DNA of 10,698 bases, taken from assembly GCA_011390235.1 (NCBI GenBank), contig JAABSS010000436.1, positions 1-10,698 on the forward strand, given 5' to 3'. Source of the DNA: Desulfotignum sp. GTDB taxonomy: Bacteria; Desulfobacterota; Desulfobacteria; Desulfobacterales; Desulfobacteraceae. Under the pieces are notes generated by a model. The model saw nothing but the letters and a program-made list of their open reading frames with translations, was not told the origin of the DNA and searched no databases. The translations under genes and the position numbers were made by a program. Of the stretch, positions 5,893 to 10,698 are shown piece after piece (the stretch's first letter is position 1; every line of letters begins with the position of its first letter).

Positions 5893-6576
5893 TTACACTG
5901 TATTAGTATCATTTTTCTGCGCTGTTTGGGAGGATTTTAAATCATGCAGCTGGCGTTCAATATCATCATCTGCACTGAGTTCTTCAAATGTTTCTTCCAG
6001 ACTGGTTTTTTTGCCATAATTTACAAGATCTGCTTCCGCTTCCATCCGTTCGATGTGGGATTCCATTTCCTCAAACTTCTGCATGACTTCTGCGGAATCC
6101 ACGCGCCGGATTTCCTGGTGGGCCTTTTTTTTGCGCTGGGCCCGGATGTGCCGCTGGACCAGCATGCGCTGTTTTTCCCTGGCGGATTTGAGCTTGTTTT
6201 CCAGCTCCTGGATATCATCTTTGTATTGTTCCACAATGGCACCCAGCTCGTCCAGCTCCTGTTCCACTGCTTCGCATTTTTGGGCAAACCGTCTTTTTTC
6301 CAGCAAAGCCTGGCGGGCCAGATCATCTCTGCCCCTGGACACGGCCAGGCCGGCTTTGTGGTCCCAGAAGGCTTCTTTGTCCCGGGTGTCCTCCAGGAGG
6401 CGGGTTACTTTTTTCTGGCTGGCAATGGTGCCGGCGCAGGAGGATTTAAGCTCTACCAGGGTGTCCTCCATCTCCCGGATCATCAGTTTGATAAGCTTTT
6501 CCGGGTCTTCCGCCCGGTCCAGCATGGCGTTGATATTGGCAGATACAATGTCTCTGAATCGTGTAAAAATGCCCAT
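5893..6576 (-). CDS. pspA: Phage-shock protein A
   Basis: A 227-residue PspA/IM30 family protein that in known systems binds stressed inner membrane and, when unoccupied, inhibits PspF. The amphipathic N-terminus MGIFTRFRDIVSANINAML, the DRAEDPEKLIK stretch and the long coiled coil through about residue 190 are characteristic, and the C-terminal tail is acidic and then polar. AAGGAG precedes the ATG by 8 nt. It is the first gene of pspABC and lies behind a sigma-54 promoter at 6665-6650; the divergent gene encodes its cognate activator. Length is as in E. coli PspA (about 222). Confidence 0.95.
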   Translation of the reverse strand: MGIFTRFRDIVSANINAMLDRAEDPEKLIKLMIREMEDTLVELKSSCAGTIASQKKVTRLLEDTRDKEAFWDHKAGLAVSRGRDDLARQALLEKRRFAQKCEAVEQELDELGAIVEQYKDDIQELENKLKSAREKQRMLVQRHIRAQRKKKAHQEIRRVDSAEVMQKFEEMESHIERMEAEADLVNYGKKTSLEETFEELSADDDIERQLHDLKSSQTAQKNDTNTV

Positions 6577-6649
6577 GGTTCTTCTCCTTGTTGGTGGGGA
6601 CCAGGTCCCTGTGTTTTCAATTGTCAGATGTCAGATATCGGATATATTT

Positions 6650-6665
6650 AGCAGGAAGCGTGCCA
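6650..6665 (-). promoter_or_regulatory. Sigma-54 (-24/-12) promoter of pspABC
   Basis: The minus strand reads TGGCACGCTTCCTGCT. Against the consensus TGGCACG-N4-TTGCW only one defined position differs, and the essential GG (-24) and GC (-12) are at the correct spacing. The start would fall near 6639, giving a leader of about 62 nt before pspA. A sigma-54 activator (PspF) encoded divergently supports this. Confidence 0.88.
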
Positions 6666-6732
6666 TTGCTGGATCAAAATCAGATCATGAGTAGTTTTGA
6701 CAGGTTACAGAGATTACAGGTATGGATCAGGA

Positions 6733-6761
6733 TTGACACAAAAACAGCCATGTGGTAAATA
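6733..6761 (+). promoter_or_regulatory. Possible pspF promoter
   Basis: TTGACA (6733-6738) is followed after 17 nt by TAAATA (6756-6761), a weak -10. Another TTGACA at 6697-6702 has no good -10. The weak -10 overlaps the TGGTA/TACCA array, which would allow PspF to control its own synthesis as it does in E. coli. Confidence 0.4.
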
Positions 6762-6777
6762 ATACCATTAAGTGGTA
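6753..6777 (+). promoter_or_regulatory. Phased TGGTA/TACCA/TGGTA array, candidate PspF activating site
   Basis: TGGTA (6753), TACCA (6763) and TGGTA (6773) occur at exact 10-nt steps, forming two overlapping inverted repeats with 5-nt spacers on one DNA face. They lie about 115-140 bp upstream of the predicted pspA start, the usual range for sigma-54 activator sites, and overlap the likely pspF promoter. Binding by PspF is inferred. Confidence 0.5.
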
Positions 6778-6833
6778 GAATTGGCTTTTTTGATGTATGA
6801 TTTACCGTATTTTTTGAGGGGTGCACAACAGGC

Positions 6834-7952
6834 ATGGTTTATTCAGATTCTGATATTTCCATGGACCACCATGTGTCCATGGATGGGGCAGTGGGCCAGT
6901 CTGAGGCATTTATTACGTTCCAGGAGCAGATTTCCCGGGTGGCTCCCATTGACCGTCCTGTGATGATTTTGGGGGAGCGGGGAACCGGCAAGGAACTGGC
7001 AGCCGCCCGGATCCATTTTTTATCCAGACGATGGCAAAAACCGCTGGTTACCCTTAATTGTTCCGCCTTAACCCCCACCCTTATCGGTTCTGAACTGTTC
7101 GGGTATGAAAAAGGGGCCTTTACCGGGGCCGGTACCCGCCGCACCGGCCGGTTTGAACAAGCGTCAGACGGCACCTTGTTTCTGGATGAAATCGGTACCA
7201 TTCCCATGGAGGTCCAGGAAAAAATTTTACGGGTAGTGGAGTACGGCGTATTTGAAAGGGTGGGATCTTCCCGGCCGATCCGGGTGGATGTACGCATTGT
7301 TGCAGCCACCAACGCAGACCTGGCAGCCATGGTTCAGGCAGGAACCTTTAAGCGCGATCTTCTGGACCGCCTCTCCTTTGAGGTGATTTATGTGCCGCCT
7401 TTGCGGTATCGAAAAGAGGATATCCTGCTGCTGGCCAACCACTTTGCCTCCCGCATGGCCTTTGAACTGGGGTGGGAAAAAATGCCGGAACTGACCGACC
7501 GTGCCCGAAAAAAACTGTCAGCCTATCCCTGGCCCGGCAACATACGGGAGTTGAAAAACGTCATTGAGCGGGCCGTATACAAAAGCAGTACCTTCCGCAT
7601 ACACGATATCGTTTTTGATCCGTTTGAAAATCCATATGCCGGCAATCCCGAAACCCTGGAAGAAAAACATCCCCTTCGGCCAGTGCCGCAGGATCGGGAA
7701 TCTTCGGCGCCTGTATCAGGCCGGGCCGTACCTGCAATAACAGTGGAAAATATATCTTCAGAAAAGACCGGTCAGAAACAATGGACAAAGGATCTGCTGA
7801 CAATGCCCCTAAAGGAGGCGGTCCATTCTCTGGAAAGAGATCGGGTAAAACAGGCCCTGGTGCAAAAAAAATTTCATCACAAAAAAGCGGCAGCCCTGCT
7901 GGGGCTGTCCTATGACCAGTTCCGGGGAATCAAAAAACGCCTGGGAATCTGA
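6834..7952 (+). CDS. pspF: PspF, sigma-54-dependent activator of the psp operon
   Basis: A 372-residue bacterial enhancer-binding protein. It has no N-terminal receiver or GAF domain and begins almost directly with the AAA+ domain, as PspF does. Walker A GERGTGKE is at residues 47-54, the sigma-54-contacting GAFTGA loop at 94-99, Walker B GTLFLDEI at 113-120, the PWPGNIRELKNVIERAVY sensor-2 region near 232-249, and a Fis-type helix-turn-helix at about 349-370. The stretch around GSELFGYEKGAFTGA and GRFEQASDGTLFLDE closely follows E. coli PspF. The linker between AAA+ and HTH (about 262-320) is long and Pro/Glu-rich; E. coli PspF (325 residues) has a much shorter one. ATG 6834 lacks a close ribosome binding site. 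It is divergent from pspABC, and its TGA directly abuts the stop of the gene opposite. Confidence 0.93.
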   Translation: MVYSDSDISMDHHVSMDGAVGQSEAFITFQEQISRVAPIDRPVMILGERGTGKELAAARIHFLSRRWQKPLVTLNCSALTPTLIGSELFGYEKGAFTGAGTRRTGRFEQASDGTLFLDEIGTIPMEVQEKILRVVEYGVFERVGSSRPIRVDVRIVAATNADLAAMVQAGTFKRDLLDRLSFEVIYVPPLRYRKEDILLLANHFASRMAFELGWEKMPELTDRARKKLSAYPWPGNIRELKNVIERAVYKSSTFRIHDIVFDPFENPYAGNPETLEEKHPLRPVPQDRESSAPVSGRAVPAITVENISSEKTGQKQWTKDLLTMPLKEAVHSLERDRVKQALVQKKFHHKKAAALLGLSYDQFRGIKKRLGI

Positions 7953-10043
7953 TCATAAAACCACACCATCCTGTTTGGCCACCACCAGGGGGTAATTGAG
8001 TTTATGCCCCGGGTGCATGGCGTTGAAATCTGTTTTCGGGTTGTATTTTTTCAAAAGCCAGAACGGAATTTCCAGTTGTTTGAGGCATAAAGACCAGATG
8101 GTATCCCCGGATTTGATTTCATAGGTTTCCACTTCTGAGACCACAAAAGAGGCAAAAAAATCTTCTTCAATTTCCCGGTGAAACTCAAACCGCTGCTCTT
8201 CAAACCTGTCCGGATCCGAGGCAGCCAGTGGAATTTTTATGGTCTGGTTGATGGTGATGGGAGTGCCAAAAGCCAGGCGGTTCAGGGTGCGGATCCGGCT
8301 GGTGGGGATTTTGAGCCAGTCAGCATAGTGACCCAAAGTTTCCTCTGCCTCCACCTGGATAATACCCAAACGGGTATTGTCGGCACCTGCCATAATTTTT
8401 TGTATTTTCAGGTTGCTGGTGTCAACCAGAGGATTGATTCTGTCGGGCGAAGGTGCGGGCAGGGCTGCCACATCCCCGGAATTGTTTTTTTGCATTTCAG
8501 GTGTTTTGGCTGCCACAGTCACCGGCTGCTGAGGGGCTTTTGCCGGTTCGGTTAAAGAAACAGGGGATTTTACCCGGGCAGGTTTGGCAATTTTTTTGAC
8601 AATGGTTTTTGGGGTGGTCTGCCGGCTGTCGGGCACCAGCGGTTTTTTTGTATCAGCCTGGCCCGCCAGGATGGTGGCGGGCATGGTATTGGATTGCTCT
8701 TTCACCGGGATGCGCAGATTCTGCCCAATAAAGATCACGGCCTGCCGGTTAAGGTTGTTTGCCAGGATCAGGTCATTGAGAGAAACATTGTGTATCCGGG
8801 CAATGGCACCGGCAGTATCTCCTTTGGCCACCACATGGAACCGGCTGGGTTTCTGTTTTTCCTGGTAAAGGCTTACGGCCGTCTGCCTGGCATCATGCAG
8901 CGGTATATGGGCGGGCAGGCGGATCTCAAAATCCCCGGGGATATATTTCTGGTCCTTGAATACCGGGCTGCGCAGGGATGGATTCAGGGTGTGAAACTCC
9001 TGCATATCAAGGTTCAGTGCCCGGGTGAATGACCGGGCGTTCAGAAATCCTTTGGTTGTGAACCGGGTATATTTCACGGGCTTGGCAAAAGGCAGCTTTC
9101 CAAAATATTGCTGATAGTTCTTGGCTACATGCCGAGCGGCCAGAAATTCCGGGTAAAAGTTTCTGGAGGCGAACTTGAAGGAGCGGCTCTGGTACCGTAA
9201 AAATATGTTTTCATATGTGCCCTTGGCTTTTTTGGCCCGTTTCATGCCGGCCAGTCCGTGGTTGTAGGCGGTGATGGCCAGTGCCCAGTCCTTGAGCTGG
9301 GCATGGTTTCTTTTGAGCAGACGGGCGGCAGCATCTGCGGAAATATAGGGATCCCTTCGCTGGTCCACCACATAGCCGATTTCCATGAATTGTTTTCCGG
9401 TTCCCCGGGTAAACTGCCAGATGCCTGCTGCACCGAATTTGGAATAGGCATTGAAATCAAAGGAAGATTCCACACAGGGCAGGTACACAAGATCCACAGG
9501 CAGGCCATGGGACAAAAAGATGCGCTTATATTCATCAATCACAGCCCCGGACCGGATCAAACCCGCCCTGAACTGGTCTTTGATGCCGGTCTGGCACCGG
9601 AGGCGGAAAGCAGCCTGTTTGAAATCTGTCGGGCCTGCATCAGGACCCACCAGACCGGCCACCTGTTTTTCCAGTTTCGTGACAGGCGCCTTGCCCCCGG
9701 CCAGGTCCAGTAAAACGGTTTTGTATTTTTGAAAGGCAGCCTTTTTGACGCGGTTGTTTTTTCGGGCAGCCGCTGCCGTGCGGTCCGGGTCCAGATCAAT
9801 GACTTCGTATATCCGGCCCAGGTGGCGGGAGTCGTGAATTACCCCATGGGACCGGCCATATTCGGTAAAAATTTTTATCCAGAAGCCCACATTCGGAGAA
9901 ATGGCATCACAGAAAGGAAAATCCCGGGGCATAATTTCGGCAGGCTGTGATGTGGTTCCCATGACGGGCAGGGCAGTGCCGAGCCACAGCATGAGAAAAA
10001 AGACCATTACTCCGGGGTATCGTTTTTTTTTTGGATCAGACAT
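7953..10043 (-). CDS. MltD-like membrane-bound lytic transglycosylase with LysM repeats
   Basis: A 696-residue murein lytic transglycosylase that cleaves peptidoglycan glycan strands in the periplasm. A signal peptide is visible (basic KKKRYP, hydrophobic core to about residue 29), without a clear lipobox. After an N-terminal region rich in basic residues, the SLT domain runs from about 155 to 310: LVYLPCVESSF with catalytic Glu192, FGAAGIWQFTRGTGKQF, DPYISADAAARLL and ALAITAYNHG. LysM modules follow: residues 403-446 (HVVAKGDTAGAIARIHNV), a divergent one at about 560-605, and 640-685 (YEIKSGDTIWSLC), separated by a Pro/Lys/Thr-rich linker (about 450-540). AGGAGG lies 5 nt before the ATG. It lies 131 nt downstream of argG on the same strand. 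Confidence 0.9.
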   Translation of the reverse strand: MSDPKKKRYPGVMVFFLMLWLGTALPVMGTTSQPAEIMPRDFPFCDAISPNVGFWIKIFTEYGRSHGVIHDSRHLGRIYEVIDLDPDRTAAAARKNNRVKKAAFQKYKTVLLDLAGGKAPVTKLEKQVAGLVGPDAGPTDFKQAAFRLRCQTGIKDQFRAGLIRSGAVIDEYKRIFLSHGLPVDLVYLPCVESSFDFNAYSKFGAAGIWQFTRGTGKQFMEIGYVVDQRRDPYISADAAARLLKRNHAQLKDWALAITAYNHGLAGMKRAKKAKGTYENIFLRYQSRSFKFASRNFYPEFLAARHVAKNYQQYFGKLPFAKPVKYTRFTTKGFLNARSFTRALNLDMQEFHTLNPSLRSPVFKDQKYIPGDFEIRLPAHIPLHDARQTAVSLYQEKQKPSRFHVVAKGDTAGAIARIHNVSLNDLILANNLNRQAVIFIGQNLRIPVKEQSNTMPATILAGQADTKKPLVPDSRQTTPKTIVKKIAKPARVKSPVSLTEPAKAPQQPVTVAAKTPEMQKNNSGDVAALPAPSPDRINPLVDTSNLKIQKIMAGADNTRLGIIQVEAEETLGHYADWLKIPTSRIRTLNRLAFGTPITINQTIKIPLAASDPDRFEEQRFEFHREIEEDFFASFVVSEVETYEIKSGDTIWSLCLKQLEIPFWLLKKYNPKTDFNAMHPGHKLNYPLVVAKQDGVVL

Positions 10044-10061
10044 GCATCCTCCTGTAATGTG

Positions 10062-10126
10062 AATGCCTGCCGCCTGCCTGACAGATATTTATCCTTTATC
10101 TGCAAAGAAAACCGTTAACAGGCATT
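10062..10126 (-). promoter_or_regulatory. Nested inverted repeats in the mltD-like gene leader
   Basis: An 8-bp outer repeat AATGCCTG (10062-10069) / CAGGCATT (10119-10126) encloses an inner 6-bp repeat CAGATA (10082-10087) / TATCTG (10097-10102) with a 9-nt loop. The outer arm ends 18 nt before the start codon at 10043, close to the ribosome binding site. It could fold in the leader RNA. There is no T-tract, so it is not an ordinary terminator for argG. Confidence 0.35.
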
Positions 10127-10174
10127 TTTCTTTTTCACTGTTTATGCAAGATACCATATACCAGAGATTTTTGT

Positions 10175-10698
10175 CTATTCTCTGCTGATGATATTTCTGT
10201 GGGCCATGAGGCGGATGGCGTTGACGCGGATGAACCCTTCGGCATCTTCCTGGTTGTATCCGCCGGCAATGTCCATGGAGGACAGATCCTGGTCGTAGAG
10301 AGAGGATGCACTGGTTCTGGCAACAGGATAGGCAACCCCCTTGTATAGTTTGAGGGTGACCTCGCCGTCGATGACCTCCTGGCTCTTGTCCATGGCTGCC
10401 ATGAGAAATTCCATTTCCGGACTGAACCAGAACCCGTTGTATATCAGTTCGGCAAACTTGGCCCCCAGCATATCCCGCAGCCGCATCACCTCCCGGTCCA
10501 TGGCAATCCCTTCAATGTCCTTGTGTGCCTCGTGGAGGATGGTGCCCCCCGGGGTTTCATATACCCCCCGGGATTTGATGCCCACAAACCGGTTTTCCAC
10601 CATGTCCAGGCGGCCGATGCCGTTTTCTCTGCCCAGTTGATTCAGATATTCAAACAGTTCCAGGGGATCGGTTTTCCGGGTGTTGTCTTCCAGGTTGA
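10175..10698 (-). CDS. argG: Argininosuccinate synthase, C-terminal part
   Basis: Argininosuccinate synthase joins citrulline and aspartate using ATP in arginine biosynthesis. About 174 C-terminal residues are visible, the 5' end lying beyond the right edge; the first whole codon begins at 10696. Recognisable stretches are [57 protein letters not shown] and the tetramer-forming C-terminal region ending [14 protein letters not shown]. The gene ends with TAG (10177-10175). Full proteins are near 400 residues, so roughly the last two fifths are present. No Rho-independent terminator follows. Confidence 0.95.
   Translation of the reverse strand, partial: NLEDNTRKTDPLELFEYLNQLGRENGIGRLDMVENRFVGIKSRGVYETPGGTILHEAHKDIEGIAMDREVMRLRDMLGAKFAELIYNGFWFSPEMEFLMAAMDKSQEVIDGEVTLKLYKGVAYPVARTSASSLYDQDLSSMDIAGGYNQEDAEGFIRVNAIRLMAHRNIISRE

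Noticed and set aside
6621..6646. Tandem TGTCAGA TGTCAGA followed by TATCGGATA near the predicted pspA start
   Set aside because: Short, imperfect and located around the start site; no clear regulatory meaning.
5944..6694. Long plus-strand ORFs opposite pspA
   Set aside because: Low-complexity Phe/Ser-rich readings that are complements of the charged coiled coil of PspA.

Overview
The window looks like part of the chromosome of a sulfate-reducing deltaproteobacterium (Desulfobacterota, probably Desulfobacterales). This is an inference from the gene families, a sigma-54-controlled psp regulon, moderate GC and genes that appear to need selenocysteine. No marker gene fixes the taxon.

Positions 1-2360 hold the most unusual locus. 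A trmO (tsaA/yaeB) gene on the minus strand is split in two. Its N-terminal half lies at 2360-2078 and breaks off after the motif GVFATRSPFR. The rest, starting with PNPIGLS, resumes at 196 and runs off the left edge. Between the halves lies a segment of about 1.86 kb bounded by 20-bp imperfect inverted repeats (203-222 and 2045-2064, 17 of 20 identical). I see no transposase, so this resembles a transposase-less mobile cassette. Its two recognisable cargo genes both carry in-frame UGA. One is an ArsM/UbiE-like SAM methyltransferase (+, 490-1353) with UGA at codon 14 and again at codon 241, where relatives have a conserved Cys before GGA. The other is a convergent DsrE-like protein (-, 1743-1375) with UGA at codon 65. 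Both methyltransferase UGAs are followed at a suitable distance by a hairpin with G in its apical loop, as expected for bacterial SECIS elements. The N-terminal trmO half also has a frameshift and two nonsense codons.

Positions 2427-5144 hold ordinary single genes: a small DMT/YdcZ-type transporter (-), a membrane-anchored alpha/beta hydrolase (+), a dodecin (+) behind a near-consensus sigma-70 promoter, and a LysE-family exporter (+).

Positions 5176-7952 form a complete phage-shock system. pspA-pspB-pspC lie on the minus strand and pspF, encoding the sigma-54 activator, is divergent. The intergenic region holds a clear -24/-12 promoter for pspA and a helically phased TGGTA/TACCA/TGGTA array that could be the PspF upstream activating site.

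Positions 7953-10698 hold an MltD-like lytic transglycosylase with LysM repeats (-), whose stop codon abuts that of pspF, and the C-terminal part of argG (-), which runs off the right edge.
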